A stretch of 64,000 nucleotides of DNA from Skermanella mucosa (lineage in GTDB: Bacteria; Pseudomonadota; Alphaproteobacteria; Azospirillales; Azospirillaceae): NCBI RefSeq assembly GCF_016765655.2, contig NZ_CP086106.1, forward strand, positions 1,238,501-1,302,500, read 5' to 3'. The notes below the pieces were generated by a model. The model did no database searches, was not told the origin of the DNA, and saw only the letters and a program-made list of their open reading frames with translations. Made by a program: the position numbers and the translations under genes. This document shows, piece after piece, positions 27,416 through 36,481 of this stretch. Numbering within the stretch: position 1 is the first letter of the stretch; each line of letters opens with the position of its first letter.

Positions 27416-27589
27416 CTAGGCCTCGACCGTGTCCAGCAGTTTCTGCAACTCGGCGATGGTCCGGTCGTAATCGGCCTTCGCCGCCTTGGAGGGAGTGGAG
27501 GCCTTATGCTCGTAAAGCTTGGTGATGTAATCCCTCAGCGCGCCGGCCACGTGTCCGCGCAGTTCTCCCTCGATGGTGACGGTCGTCAT
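27416..27589 (-). CDS. small soluble protein of unknown function, 57 aa
   Basis: The minus-strand frame from the ATG at 27589 to the TAG at 27416 codes a 57-residue, mostly helical, charged protein (begins MTTVTIEGELRGHVAGAL, ends AELQKLLDTVEA). The hydrophilic helix-rich composition and placement in a cluster of small genes favour a real gene. Twelve bases separate it from the microprotein at 27602-27682, so the two are probably co-transcribed. Family not recognised. Confidence 0.55.
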   Translation of the reverse strand: MTTVTIEGELRGHVAGALRDYITKLYEHKASTPSKAAKADYDRTIAELQKLLDTVEA

Positions 27590-27601
27590 GGGGCGGCGTC
27601 C

Positions 27602-27682
27602 TCAGGCTGTGATGACGAGGAGCAGCAGGATCGCGATCGCGATCGAGGACAGCACGATCACGTGGTTCATGTTGTTTTCCAT
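27602..27682 (-). CDS. 26-aa single-pass membrane microprotein
   Basis: The frame from the ATG at 27682 codes 26 residues: a short polar start (MENNMNH) then one hydrophobic helix (VIVLSSIAIAILLLLVITA). AGGAGAT lies at ideal distance before the ATG, the best ribosome site in the neighbourhood, which is the main argument that it is translated. It precedes the 57-residue gene on the same strand. It resembles regulatory membrane microproteins, but no target can be named. Confidence 0.55.
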   Translation of the reverse strand: MENNMNHVIVLSSIAIAILLLLVITA

Positions 27683-27788
27683 GGGGATCTCCTGGAGCAA
27701 GGCTTCATTGAACGGGCGTTCAGATTCAATCACCCGCCGGGGCCGATTGTTCCCTGTCTCCCGAGCCCGGCCAGGAAAAGGTGAGATT

Positions 27789-28913
27789 TTGCCCATAGTC
27801 GGGATATCGGGCTCCTATGGCGGGTTGAACCTGGGTGACGAGGCGATCCTCGCCTCGGCCATCGTCCAGTTGCGGAGCGCCTTGACCGGCGTGGAGATCG
27901 TCGCCTTCTCCCGCAATGCCGATCACACCCGGGCCAACCAGGACGTCGACCGCGCGATCAATCCCCGCACGGCACTCCGCGACGAGATCATCCCGGAGGT
28001 CGAGCGGTTGGACGTCCTGCTGCTGGGCGGCGGCGGTATCCTCTACGACACGGAGGCGCGGACCTACCTGCGCGAGGTGGTGATCGCCCAGGCCCGCAAC
28101 GTCCCGACCTTCGCCTTCTCGATCGGCATCGGCCCGCTGAAAGGGGCCGAGGAGCGGGCGGCGGTCCGCGACGGCATGAACATGATGGCCGGAATCACCG
28201 TGCGGGAAATCGGCGCCAAGCGGCTTCTGGAGGAGATCGGCTGCACCCGGCCGGTGACGGTGACGGCGGACCCGGCCCTGCTGCTGGATCCGGCCCCCTT
28301 CACCGACGACATGCTGCGCACGGAGGGCATCCCGGCCGACCGCCGCCTGATCGGCCTGTCGATCCGAGAGCGCGGCGCCGGGGCGCCCGACCTGGACGCC
28401 GGCGGCTACCATGGCCTGCTGGCCCAGGCCGCCGATTTCATCGTCCACCGCTATGACGCCCAGGTGGTGTTCGTCCCCATGGAACGCGCCGACCTGCGGG
28501 AGGCGCACCAGGTGATCGCCGCCATGTCCTCGCCGCACTGCGCCAGCGTGCTGCGGGGCTTCTATTCTCCCCGCCAGATCCTGGGGCTGATGGGGCATTT
28601 CCAGTTCGCCCTGGGCATGCGGTTGCACTTCCTGATCTTCGCCGCCATCTCCGGGGTGCCGCTGATGGCCTTGCCCTATGCGAGCAAGGTTGCGGATTTC
28701 CTCGACGCCCTGGGCGTGCCCCGGCGCGCCGGTGTCCACGAGGACAGTGCCGGCTCCATGCTGGCGGCGCTGGACCGGCTGTGGGACAACCGGGACGACC
28801 ATTGCCGGGAGGTGCGGGAGCGGATCGTCCTGCTCCAGGACCAGGCGCGCCGCACCGTGCCGCTGCTGGTCGAGACGCTGAACCTTCGGTCCGCGGCGCC
28901 TGTTGACTCTTGA
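27789..28913 (+). CDS. polysaccharide pyruvyl transferase family protein (CsaB-like)
   Basis: 374 residues from a TTG start at 27789 with AAAGGTGAG just upstream; the frame before it has no similarity. The family transfers pyruvyl groups from phosphoenolpyruvate to sugars of cell-wall or exopolysaccharides. Visible blocks: ISGSYGGLNLGDEAIL at the start, DVLLLGGGGILYD (about 75), ADPALLL, and GMRLHFLIFAAISGVPLMALPY near the C-terminus, typical of CsaB. No other polysaccharide genes are adjacent, so the acceptor is unknown. Confidence 0.88.
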   Translation: MPIVGISGSYGGLNLGDEAILASAIVQLRSALTGVEIVAFSRNADHTRANQDVDRAINPRTALRDEIIPEVERLDVLLLGGGGILYDTEARTYLREVVIAQARNVPTFAFSIGIGPLKGAEERAAVRDGMNMMAGITVREIGAKRLLEEIGCTRPVTVTADPALLLDPAPFTDDMLRTEGIPADRRLIGLSIRERGAGAPDLDAGGYHGLLAQAADFIVHRYDAQVVFVPMERADLREAHQVIAAMSSPHCASVLRGFYSPRQILGLMGHFQFALGMRLHFLIFAAISGVPLMALPYASKVADFLDALGVPRRAGVHEDSAGSMLAALDRLWDNRDDHCREVRERIVLLQDQARRTVPLLVETLNLRSAAPVDS

Positions 28914-28941
28914 TGTAATTATTCCTAAGTTGGAGGCGTAA

Positions 28942-30375
28942 ATGCCTGTCCTGCGGCCTTCCCCCGATGCAGGCCCCAACCGGCCCACCATCCCGCTGCC
29001 GCCCCGCCGGGCGATCCTGGCCGGCACCGCCGACGTGCTGGTGATCGGGGGAGGCCCGGCCGGCATGGGCGCCGCGCTGGGGGCGGCCTGGGCCGGGGCC
29101 GACGTGGTGATGGTCGAACGGCACGGGTTCCTGGGCGGGAACGCGACCGCCGCGCTGGTGATGCCCTTGATGTCTTTCCACACCCAGCGCGGCGCGCCTG
29201 CCGATGTTGACAATACCCGGCTCATGCCGTCCGACCATGGTCCGGGCGAGCCGATCGTGGCCGGGGCATTGGCATCGTTCCTGGAGCGGCTGATCGGGGC
29301 GGGCGGCGCCATCCCGCCTTCCGGCGCCACCGGCTACACCGTGCCGTTCGACCCCGAGACCTACAAGGTCGTGGCGCAGGAGGTGGTCGAGGAAGCCGGG
29401 GTCAAGCTCCTCTACCACGCCTTCGCGTCGGGTATCCTGGGCGAGCCGGGACGGCCGGAGGGCGTCGTGTTCGAGACCAAGTCGGGTCCGGTCGCGGTCC
29501 GGGCCGGCACCATCATCGACTGCACCGGCGACGGCGACGTGGCGGCGCTCGCCGGGGCCCGCTTCGATGTCGGGCGGGACGGCGACGGCCGGGTGCAGCC
29601 GATGACGCTGATGTTCCGGGTCGGCGGCTTCGACCGGCAAGCCTTCGCGGATTATGTCCGGGCGCATCCCGACCAGTGGCGCGGCGTCCATGGCTTGTGG
29701 GACCTGATCGCCAAGGCCACGGCCGACGGCGAACTGGACCTGCCGCGCGAGGACATCCTGTTCTTCGCGACGCCGCACGAGGGCGAGATCGCCGTCAACA
29801 GCACCCGGGTCACCGGCGTGCTGGGCACCGACGTCTTCGACCTGACGGAGGCGGAACGGCTGGGCAAGGTTCAGATGGGCCGGATCGCCCGCTTCCTGCG
29901 CGGCTATGTTCCCGGTTTCGGGAAGTCCTACGTGATCCAGAGCGGCGTCACGGTCGGCGTGCGCGAGACCCGGCGGATCGTCGGAGACTACCGCATGACC
30001 GCCGACGACGTGCTGGAGGCCCGGAAGTTCGACGACGGCATCGCCCGCGGTTCCTACCCGATCGACATCCACAACCCGGCCGGCAAGGGCACGGTCTTGA
30101 AGCGCCTGCCGCTCGGCGAATACTACGAGATCCCCTTGCGCTGCCTGCTGCCGCAGGGCGTCGACCGGCTGATGGTGGCCGGCCGCTGCATCTCCGGCAG
30201 CCACGAGGCCCATTCCTCCTACCGCGTGACGCCGACGGCCATGGCCACCGGGCAGGCGGCCGGGATCTGCGCCGCCCTGGCCGCGCGGCAGGGAGGAGCG
30301 GCGCGCCAGATGCCGGCGATCGAAGTCCAGCGGGAATTACGCCGCCAGGGAGCCAGCCTGCGCGATCCGGCCTGA
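28942..30375 (+). CDS. FAD-dependent oxidoreductase (FAD_oxidored family)
   Basis: 477 residues. The FAD-binding dinucleotide motif is DVLVIGGGPAGMGAALGAAWAG (from about residue 30), followed by VERHGFLGGNATAALV and DCTGDGDVAALAGARFDVG. The C-terminal FAD block is VAGRCISGSHEAHSSYRVTPTAMATGQAAG. These are the signatures of the PF12831-type family, whose substrates are mostly unknown. GGAGG lies before the ATG. It follows the pyruvyltransferase gene by 28 bp and may share its transcript. Confidence 0.9.
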   Translation: MPVLRPSPDAGPNRPTIPLPPRRAILAGTADVLVIGGGPAGMGAALGAAWAGADVVMVERHGFLGGNATAALVMPLMSFHTQRGAPADVDNTRLMPSDHGPGEPIVAGALASFLERLIGAGGAIPPSGATGYTVPFDPETYKVVAQEVVEEAGVKLLYHAFASGILGEPGRPEGVVFETKSGPVAVRAGTIIDCTGDGDVAALAGARFDVGRDGDGRVQPMTLMFRVGGFDRQAFADYVRAHPDQWRGVHGLWDLIAKATADGELDLPREDILFFATPHEGEIAVNSTRVTGVLGTDVFDLTEAERLGKVQMGRIARFLRGYVPGFGKSYVIQSGVTVGVRETRRIVGDYRMTADDVLEARKFDDGIARGSYPIDIHNPAGKGTVLKRLPLGEYYEIPLRCLLPQGVDRLMVAGRCISGSHEAHSSYRVTPTAMATGQAAGICAALAARQGGAARQMPAIEVQRELRRQGASLRDPA

Positions 30376-30571
30376 ACCGGTCTGCAACAGTTACTATCGG
30401 AAGCAATCAAATCGGCTTCTATAAGGAATTACCGCAGGCGAAGTCTTCATGGACTTCGTAATTGGTATTATTTTGCATTGCTACCCTGTTGTGTCGAGTC
30501 AATACTGTTCGATGACTTCTCGGATCATCTGCCAGTTCTGTGGCAAAAAATCAATCCAGAGGGAGAGTCGA

Positions 30572-31963
30572 ATGGCACCCGTCATGCAGCATGGCATCGT
30601 GGTTCCCGAAGCCCTGGCCGATCATCTCAAGATGAAGCTCAATCGCGAGGGGCCGTTCGATTACATGATCGAACAGGGCGGCGTCATCCCGAACCTGGAA
30701 GATCTCACCCTGCTCGAAACCTTCCTGCGCGACAGCGTCGGCGCGGAGAACGACAGCAGGAGCATTCCGGCCGGCTTCACCTTCCTGGGGCAGTTCATCG
30801 ACCATGACATCACCCTGATGGAACTGAAGATGAACCAGGACGACCTGTCCCGGCGCTTCCCCGTCAACGCGTTCGTAAACCGGCGCACGCCCTTCTTCGA
30901 ACTGGACTCCGTCTACGGCCTGGGCCTGGAGGCGCAGGGTTCGGGCGAGATCCTGTTCCACCCCAGCGGCAAGTTCCGCCTGGGCACCGATACCGGCGGG
31001 ATCGAACAGGACGTGCCCCGCGATGCGGAGACGGAACGGGCGCTGATCGGCGACCCCCGGAACGACGAGAACAAGATCATCCAGCAGATCCACAACCTGT
31101 TCCAGCGCCTGCACAACCGGTTCATCGACGAGGGGCAGGGCTATGCCGACGCGCGCCTCTCGGTCATGCGCCATTACCAGTACATGATCCTGAACGACTA
31201 TCTGGCGCGGACCATCCGCAAGGACGTGCTGGAATGGGTGATCGAGCACCAAGCGCCGGCCTATCGCGCCCTCAGCGCGCGGCATGGCGGCGTCCCCGTC
31301 ATGCCGTTGGAGTTCTCGGTGGCGGCGTTCCGCTTCGGCCACAGCCAAGTCCGCGGCGGCTATGCCCTGAACGACCAGTTCGGTGCCGCCATCTTCAGCG
31401 ACAATCCCGCCGTCCCGGATCTCAACGGCGGCCGGAAGCTGGAGCCGCGCCAGGCCATCGACTGGAAGTTCTTCTTCGGTACGATCGGCGAAGGCTCGGT
31501 CGTCCAGCCGAGCCGGCGCATCGACCCGCTGCTGTCACCGGCGCTGCGGCTGCTGAAATCACCCGGCATCCCGGACGCCACGGTGGACAGCCAGGCCAGC
31601 CCGCGCTCGCTCGCCAAGCGCAACCTGTTCCGCGCCGCCCAGACGGGGCTGATCAGCGGCCAGTCCGCGGCGGCCGCGTTCGGCTACAAGCCGATCGCCG
31701 ACGACCAGCTCGGCCTCGACATCGTGCCGCCCCCGGCCGGCCAGAAGCTGATCCGGCACACCCCGCTCTGGTACTATGTCCTCCAGGAGGCGCATGTGCA
31801 GGAGGACGGCCAGCGCCTGGGCGAAGTCGGCAGCCGCATCCTGGCCGAAACCTTCGTCGGCGGCATGCTGGCGGCCCACTACTCGGTGCTCAAGGACGGC
31901 TGGAAACCCGCCAATCCTGCCCTCGGCACCATGGAAGGCATCGCGGCGCACGTCACGGGCTGA
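30572..31963 (+). CDS. heme peroxidase of the animal (peroxidase-cyclooxygenase) superfamily
   Basis: 463 residues from the ATG at 30572, chosen for GAGGGAGAG upstream; an in-frame ATG at 30449 would add a 41-residue leader of no clear type. Distal heme His in FLGQFIDHDIT (with the D that binds heme), Arg/Glu region near AFVNRRTPFFELDSVYG, and proximal His in FRFGHSQVRGGY. Bacterial members oxidise halides or organic substrates with hydrogen peroxide. No secretion signal is evident from the chosen start. The upstream 196 bases are AT-richer and probably hold its promoter. Confidence 0.9.
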   Translation: MAPVMQHGIVVPEALADHLKMKLNREGPFDYMIEQGGVIPNLEDLTLLETFLRDSVGAENDSRSIPAGFTFLGQFIDHDITLMELKMNQDDLSRRFPVNAFVNRRTPFFELDSVYGLGLEAQGSGEILFHPSGKFRLGTDTGGIEQDVPRDAETERALIGDPRNDENKIIQQIHNLFQRLHNRFIDEGQGYADARLSVMRHYQYMILNDYLARTIRKDVLEWVIEHQAPAYRALSARHGGVPVMPLEFSVAAFRFGHSQVRGGYALNDQFGAAIFSDNPAVPDLNGGRKLEPRQAIDWKFFFGTIGEGSVVQPSRRIDPLLSPALRLLKSPGIPDATVDSQASPRSLAKRNLFRAAQTGLISGQSAAAAFGYKPIADDQLGLDIVPPPAGQKLIRHTPLWYYVLQEAHVQEDGQRLGEVGSRILAETFVGGMLAAHYSVLKDGWKPANPALGTMEGIAAHVTG

Positions 31964-31983
31964 CGGCCCCGGCGGCGCGGGCA

Positions 31984-32019
31984 TGAAAAAGGCGATGCGG
32001 GCATCATGCCCGCATCGCC
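31984..32019 (-). terminator. rho-independent terminator of the double cold-shock gene
   Basis: A perfect 14-bp palindrome (arms 31991-32004 and 32006-32019) is followed on the minus strand by TTTTT. It lies 28 bases after the stop codon at 32047. Confidence 0.8.
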
Positions 32020-32046
32020 CCGACCTGCCTAGGTGACCGGATACCG

Positions 32047-32796
32047 TCAGAGCGTTTCGATGCTGACGGCTTCCAGGCCCTTCTGACCCTGCTGGACCTT
32101 CATCCGCACGCGCTGGTTTTCCTGCAGCGCGCCGACGCCGGACCGCTCGACGGCGGTGATATGGACGAAGACATCCTTGCCGCCGCTGTCGGGAGCGACG
32201 AAGCCGAAGCCCTTGGTGGTGTTGAACCACTTCACGGTGCCCTCGACCTCCTCGGCCGGGCCGGAGCTGCGGTCGGCGTAACCGCCGCGGTCGTTGCCGT
32301 AGCCGCCGCGATCCTGGCCATAGCCGCCACCGCCGTAGCCGCCGCGGTCATTGCCGTAGCCGCCGCGGTCCTGGCCGTAGCCACCGCGATCCTGGCCATA
32401 GCCGCCACCGCCGTAGCCGCCACGGTCGTTGCCGTAGCCGCCGCGGTCCTGGCCGTAGCCGCCGCGCGCGGGGGCGCCCATGCGTCCGGCGGGGCGGGCG
32501 GCGTCGTCACGGCGCGGGCGCGGGGAAGCGGTCGTGGTGTCCACGTCGTAGATCCGGCTGACCTGATTGCCCTTCTGGCCCTGGACCAGATCGACCACGA
32601 CCGTCGAGCCCTCGGGCAGACGGTCATGACCGACCGCCGTCACCGCCGAAGCGGGCAGGAACGCGTCGGGAGACCCGTCGTCGGGCGCGACGAAACCGAA
32701 CCCCTTGTTGGGGTCGAACCACTTTACGGTCGCCTTGATCTTTTCGGCGACGGGAGTTTGCTGCTGGAAGGAATGACGCGGGGCGTTGAAGCGCAT
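32047..32796 (-). CDS. double cold-shock-domain protein with Gly/Tyr/Arg-rich repeat linker
   Basis: 249 residues. CSD1 is at about 18-85 ([22 protein letters not shown]1 present) and CSD2 at about 183-249 ([29 protein letters not shown]). Between them, about residues 95-175, is a low-complexity linker of [14 protein letters not shown] units. RGG/YG linkers bind RNA and promote condensation; a cold-shock RNA chaperone is the likely role. CSD1 has lost part of the second RNA motif (DAFLPASAV instead of DVFVHxSAI). Double-CSD proteins are common in alphaproteobacteria, but a tandem-repeat linker of this length is unusual. Confidence 0.92.
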   Translation of the reverse strand: MRFNAPRHSFQQQTPVAEKIKATVKWFDPNKGFGFVAPDDGSPDAFLPASAVTAVGHDRLPEGSTVVVDLVQGQKGNQVSRIYDVDTTTASPRPRRDDAARPAGRMGAPARGGYGQDRGGYGNDRGGYGGGGYGQDRGGYGQDRGGYGNDRGGYGGGGYGQDRGGYGNDRGGYADRSSGPAEEVEGTVKWFNTTKGFGFVAPDSGGKDVFVHITAVERSGVGALQENQRVRMKVQQGQKGLEAVSIETL

Positions 32797-32949
32797 GGGA
32801 TAGCCGATCCGTGGAGTCTCACGAAGAACGCATTTTGTCCGCCGAACACGTCAAAAGGGTCACGGTCTCCCATGCCCCTCGGGTCAGATCTTGCCTACCC
32901 ATCCCTGCCATGCCCTGCAACAAAACGCGCCTACAACCAATTATTACAG

Positions 32950-33417
32950 TCACGAGCGCCGCTTTCGGAAAAAGTCCCTCAGCAGCTCCGCCGCCCGGCG
33001 CTCATCCAGCCCGCCATAAGTCTCGGGAACGTGGTGGCAAGTCGCCCGGTGGAAGAAGCGAGGTCCGTGCTCGACCCCGCCGCCTTTTACATCATAGGCC
33101 CCGAAGTACACTCGGCGCAACCGAGCAAAACTGATTGCCGCGGCGCACATGCCGCAAGGCTCCAAGGTCACATATAGATCACAGTCCGGCAGGCGCGGTT
33201 CGGCACGCAAAGCGCATGCGGACCGGATCGCCAGCATCTCGGCATGGGCCGTCGGATCGGCCAGTTCCTCGGTCCGGTTCCCCGCCGACGCGAGCACCCG
33301 ACCGGTCGAAGTCTCGACGATCACCGCGCCGACCGGAACCTCCCCGCGCGCGGCGGCATCCTCCGCCTCGGCAAGGGCGAGCGCCATGGGGGACGGTGTC
33401 GGGGGAAGCCTGATCAT
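32950..33417 (-). CDS. tadA: tRNA-specific adenosine deaminase
   Basis: 155 residues from the ATG at 33417; an in-frame ATG at 33543 would add 42 residues without similarity. Converts adenosine 34 to inosine in tRNA-Arg(ACG). Zinc-binding cytidine-deaminase motifs are HAE (in DPTAHAEMLAIRSA) and PCGMC (LEPCGMCAAAI). VPVGAVIV near the start is also typical. It is divergent from the rluB-like and rsmD genes, a common alphaproteobacterial neighbourhood. Confidence 0.94.
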   Translation of the reverse strand: MIRLPPTPSPMALALAEAEDAAARGEVPVGAVIVETSTGRVLASAGNRTEELADPTAHAEMLAIRSACALRAEPRLPDCDLYVTLEPCGMCAAAISFARLRRVYFGAYDVKGGGVEHGPRFFHRATCHHVPETYGGLDERRAAELLRDFFRKRRS

Positions 33418-33563
33418 GGGGCAGACTGGCCGGCCGGCCGGGGCGGCGTCAAGGGGACGGCGCACCGGCAAACTTGCCGCACCCCGCGTTCCGCGCGGCA
33501 CCGTTGCGCCGCAGCGCGAGGTCTGCCCATGCTTCAACCTCAACCCCCAGGGAGCATTCCGGC

Positions 33564-33773
33564 ATGAGCGACCACATCTACCAGAAGATCGAGATCATCG
33601 GATCGTCCTCCATCAGCATCGAGGACGCGATCCAGGGAGCGGTCGCACGCGCCGCCAAGATGCACGACCACCTCAACTGGTTCGAGGTGGTCGAGACGCG
33701 CGGCCATATCTCGGGCGGCAAGGTCGCCCATTACCAGGTCGTCATCAAGGTCGGCTTCCGGCTGGAAGACTGA
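33564..33773 (+). CDS. dodecin family protein
   Basis: 69 residues, the exact size of dodecins, which form hollow dodecamers that bind flavin (or CoA in some). The sequence begins SDHIYQKIEIIGSSSISIE and has the typical helix IQGAVARAAKMHDHLNWFEVVE with the flavin-stacking Trp, then the last strand VAHYQVVIKVGFRLED. Confidence 0.92.
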   Translation: MSDHIYQKIEIIGSSSISIEDAIQGAVARAAKMHDHLNWFEVVETRGHISGGKVAHYQVVIKVGFRLED

Positions 33774-33869
33774 CCGCCGGAAGAGGCCGTCCCTTGCGGC
33801 GGTGCCGCCGGCCCCGTAATGTCGCGGCATGTCCGAACACATGCCGCCGCACCGGGCCGGAGCCCGCCG

Positions 33870-34829
33870 ATGACCCCGTCCGACACCTCTCCCGAAGAGG
33901 CCTCCGGCGGCCCCGAACGCATCGCCAAGCGGCTCGCCCGCGCGGGCCTGTGCTCCCGCCGCGACGCCGAGCGCTGGATCGCCGAGGGCCGCGTTGCAGT
34001 CAACGGCACGGTGCTGACGACTCCCGCGGTGGTCGTGGGGCCGGGCGACACGATCGTCGTGGACGGCAAGCCGTTGCCCGAGATGGAGCCGACCCGGCTG
34101 TGGCGCTACCACAAGCCAGACGGCCTGGTGACCTCCGCCCGCGACGAGAAGGGCCGGCAGACGGTGTTCGACACGCTTCCGGCGGACCTGCCGCGCGTCG
34201 TGTCGGTCGGCCGGCTCGACCTGACGACCGAGGGGCTGCTGCTGCTGACCAACGACGGCGAGCTGGCCCGCTTCCTGGAGCTCCCGTCCACCGGCTGGGC
34301 GCGGCGCTACCGGGTTCGGGTGAACGGCATCGCCGACCCGGCCCGCCTCGCCGGCCTGTCCCGCGGCGTCACGATCGACGGCGTGCAGTACGGCCCGATC
34401 GAGGCCCTGCTCGACCGGCAGCAGGGCTCCAACGCTTGGCTGACCATCACTCTCCGGGAAGGCAAGAACCGCGAGGTCCGCAATGTGATGGAAAGCCTGG
34501 GGCTGACCGTGAACCGGCTGATCCGCGTCGCCTACGGCCCGTTCCAGCTCGGCAAGCTGGAGCGCGGCGAGGTCGAGGAGGTGCCAAGGCGGGTGCTGCG
34601 CGACCAGGTCGCGAAGTTCTTCTCCGACCGCGGCGACGAGCCGGTCAAGCCGAACACCGGCACCGCCAAGGCGAAACCCCAGCCCAAGCCCCACGCGAAG
34701 CCGCGGACGCCGGGAGCCGGGCCGGCCAAGCGACCGGCCCCGGGGAGGCCCGCAGGCAACAGACCGGACAGCGGCGGACCGGCCGCCGGCGGGGGACCAA
34801 GGGGCAGGCATGAGACTCGTCGGCGGTAG
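33870..34829 (+). CDS. rluB: RsuA/RluB-type 23S rRNA pseudouridine synthase
   Basis: 319 residues from the ATG at 33870. S4 domain at the start (RIAKRLARAGLCSRRDAERWI), then the pseudouridine synthase core with the catalytic Asp in GRLDLTTEGLLLLTNDG and the REGKNREVRNVMESLGL block. It ends with about 60 Pro/Lys/Arg/Gly residues, a basic tail that probably binds RNA. The precise uridine (RluB, RluE or RluF type) is not decided by sequence reading. Its end overlaps rsmD by 20 bases. Confidence 0.9.
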   Translation: MTPSDTSPEEASGGPERIAKRLARAGLCSRRDAERWIAEGRVAVNGTVLTTPAVVVGPGDTIVVDGKPLPEMEPTRLWRYHKPDGLVTSARDEKGRQTVFDTLPADLPRVVSVGRLDLTTEGLLLLTNDGELARFLELPSTGWARRYRVRVNGIADPARLAGLSRGVTIDGVQYGPIEALLDRQQGSNAWLTITLREGKNREVRNVMESLGLTVNRLIRVAYGPFQLGKLERGEVEEVPRRVLRDQVAKFFSDRGDEPVKPNTGTAKAKPQPKPHAKPRTPGAGPAKRPAPGRPAGNRPDSGGPAAGGGPRGRHETRRR

Positions 34830-35361
34830 CCTGCGCGGCCGGCGCCTGGAGGCCCCCGCCGGACGCGACATCCGCCCGACCGGCGACCGCACGCGGGAGG
34901 CGGTCTTCAACATCCTCGCCCATGCCGACTGGGCGCCCGACATCAAGGGCGTCCTGGTGCTCGACGCCTTCTGCGGCACCGGCGCCCTGGGGCTCGAAGC
35001 CCTGTCGCGCGGCGCCCGGCGCGCCGTCTTCATGGACCAGGGCCGGGACTCGCTGGATCTCGTCCGGCGCAACATCGCGTCGCTCGCCGTCGCGGACCGC
35101 TGCGACGTCGTCCGGGCCGACGCCACGCGGCCTCCCCGCGCGCAAGCCGCCTGCGGCCTGCTGCTCCTGGATCCTCCCTATGGAAAGCAGCTGGCCCCGG
35201 CCGCCCTGTCGGCCCTCCGGGCGCGCGGCTGGTGCGCTCCCGATGCCGTCGCCGTGGTGGAGATCGCCCTGGAGGACCCTTGGGAGACGCCCGCCTTCGC
35301 GGAGGCGCTGGACGACCGCACCTACGGGGACACGCGCGTGCTGTTCCTGCGGATCGGGTGA
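34810..35361 (+). CDS. rsmD: 16S rRNA (guanine966-N2)-methyltransferase
   Basis: 183 residues. Rossmann methyltransferase with motif I VLDAFCGTGALGLEALSRGA and the catalytic motif IV DPPY in LLLLDPPYGKQ; the N-terminus MRLVGGSLRGRRLEAPAG...RPTGDRTREAVFN is diagnostic of RsmD. The 20-base overlap with the pseudouridine synthase indicates coupled expression of two rRNA-modifying enzymes. It is the last chromosomal-backbone gene before the island. Confidence 0.94.
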   Translation: MRLVGGSLRGRRLEAPAGRDIRPTGDRTREAVFNILAHADWAPDIKGVLVLDAFCGTGALGLEALSRGARRAVFMDQGRDSLDLVRRNIASLAVADRCDVVRADATRPPRAQAACGLLLLDPPYGKQLAPAALSALRARGWCAPDAVAVVEIALEDPWETPAFAEALDDRTYGDTRVLFLRIG

Positions 35362-35551
35362 TGCCGATGTCCGCTAGCAAAAATACCTGCATATAAATGC
35401 CTGAATATTCATTAATATTGCTAGAGGGAGTGAAGATTTGATATGAGTAGCCTTTCACCTGCAAAATAATCTTAAGGCGTGATTGGTGCAGATGGCCGAA
35501 AAATTTTTGCCCATACTTGCTTCGCTTCTTCCAACGATGGGCAGTGTTTAA

Positions 35552-36478
35552 GAGTCTGTCCGGTATGATTATTGCTAGAGCTGAAGCCGAGCGATGCGGC
35601 GCATCATGGCCAGTCGGAGGAATGCGAGTGCCGATCTGGCCAGGTTCTCGACGTGCCTGGACAGCCGCCGGCATCGGCCGATCCATGACAGCGTTCGTTC
35701 GACGATCCATCGCTTGGGTAAGACGACGAACCCTTTGGCGGTGTCGGAGCGCTTGACGATTTCCAGGTCCCAGGCGCCGATCCGGGCGACGGCGGCGGCC
35801 GTCGCCGCGCCCTGGTAGGCGCCGTCGGCAAAGATCCTCTCGATGAAGGGAAAAAGGCGGCGGGCCTCGGCCAGAACCGGGAGCGCCCCGTCGCGGTCCT
35901 GGACATCGGCGGGATGGATCTGACCGGCCAGCAACATGCCCAGGGTGTCAACCACGACATGGCGCTTGATGCCCTTGACCTTCTTGCCCGCGTCGTAGCC
36001 GATCGGATCAAGTTCAGCCCCGCCGCGTTCCGCGCTCTTGCCGCTTTGGCTGTCGATGATGGCGGCGGTGGGGCTGGCCTCTTTTCCCGCGTGTTCCCGG
36101 ACCTGGACGAACAGGCTGAAGTGGATCCGCTCCAGCGTGCCGTCCCATTCCCACAGCTTGAAATACTCATGCACCGTGCTGCGCGGCGGAAAGTCCTTGG
36201 GCAGGGCGCGCCACTGGCAGCCCGTGGACAGCACGTAGAAGATGGCGTTCACGACTTCCCGGACGTTGACCTCGCGGTGACGGCCATAACGCTTCTCCGG
36301 CGGGATCAGCGGTTCGATCAGCCCCCATTCGGCATCCGTCATGTCGCTCGGGTACCGCAGTCCCTTCCTGTTGTAATGCTTGCAATTATCCTCGGTCCAC
36401 ACAACCGCCCCCCATCTTGCCACCCTGCAAGAGAATCATAAACGATTCCAATGACTCAAACTTTTTTCGGACAGACAC
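35552..36478 (-). mobile_element. IS5-family insertion sequence (927 bp)
   Basis: Ends are imperfect inverted repeats (GAGTCTGTCCGG at 35552 and its counterpart ending at 36478, 10 of 12 matches). A TAA target duplication flanks it (35549-35551 and 36479-36481), in keeping with IS5-family target choice. It carries one intact transposase gene. Confidence 0.88.
35575..36423 (-). CDS. IS5-family transposase
   Basis: 282 residues from a GTG, one intact frame. N-terminal DUF4096-like part (YPSDMTDAEWGLIEPLIPP, then NAIFYVLSTGCQWRALPKDFPP), then a DDE catalytic domain: D in AAIIDSQSGKSAE, D in ERIFADGAYQG, and E in WIVERTLSWIGR. The element should be active as far as the sequence shows. Confidence 0.95.
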   Translation of the reverse strand: MARWGAVVWTEDNCKHYNRKGLRYPSDMTDAEWGLIEPLIPPEKRYGRHREVNVREVVNAIFYVLSTGCQWRALPKDFPPRSTVHEYFKLWEWDGTLERIHFSLFVQVREHAGKEASPTAAIIDSQSGKSAERGGAELDPIGYDAGKKVKGIKRHVVVDTLGMLLAGQIHPADVQDRDGALPVLAEARRLFPFIERIFADGAYQGAATAAAVARIGAWDLEIVKRSDTAKGFVVLPKRWIVERTLSWIGRCRRLSRHVENLARSALAFLRLAMMRRIARLQL

Positions 36479-36481
36479 TAA

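Noticed and set aside
28903-28931. TTGACT-N17-TAAGTT promoter-like pair before the FAD oxidoreductase gene
   Set aside because: Transcription would begin after the GGAGG ribosome site of that gene, so it cannot serve the start used.
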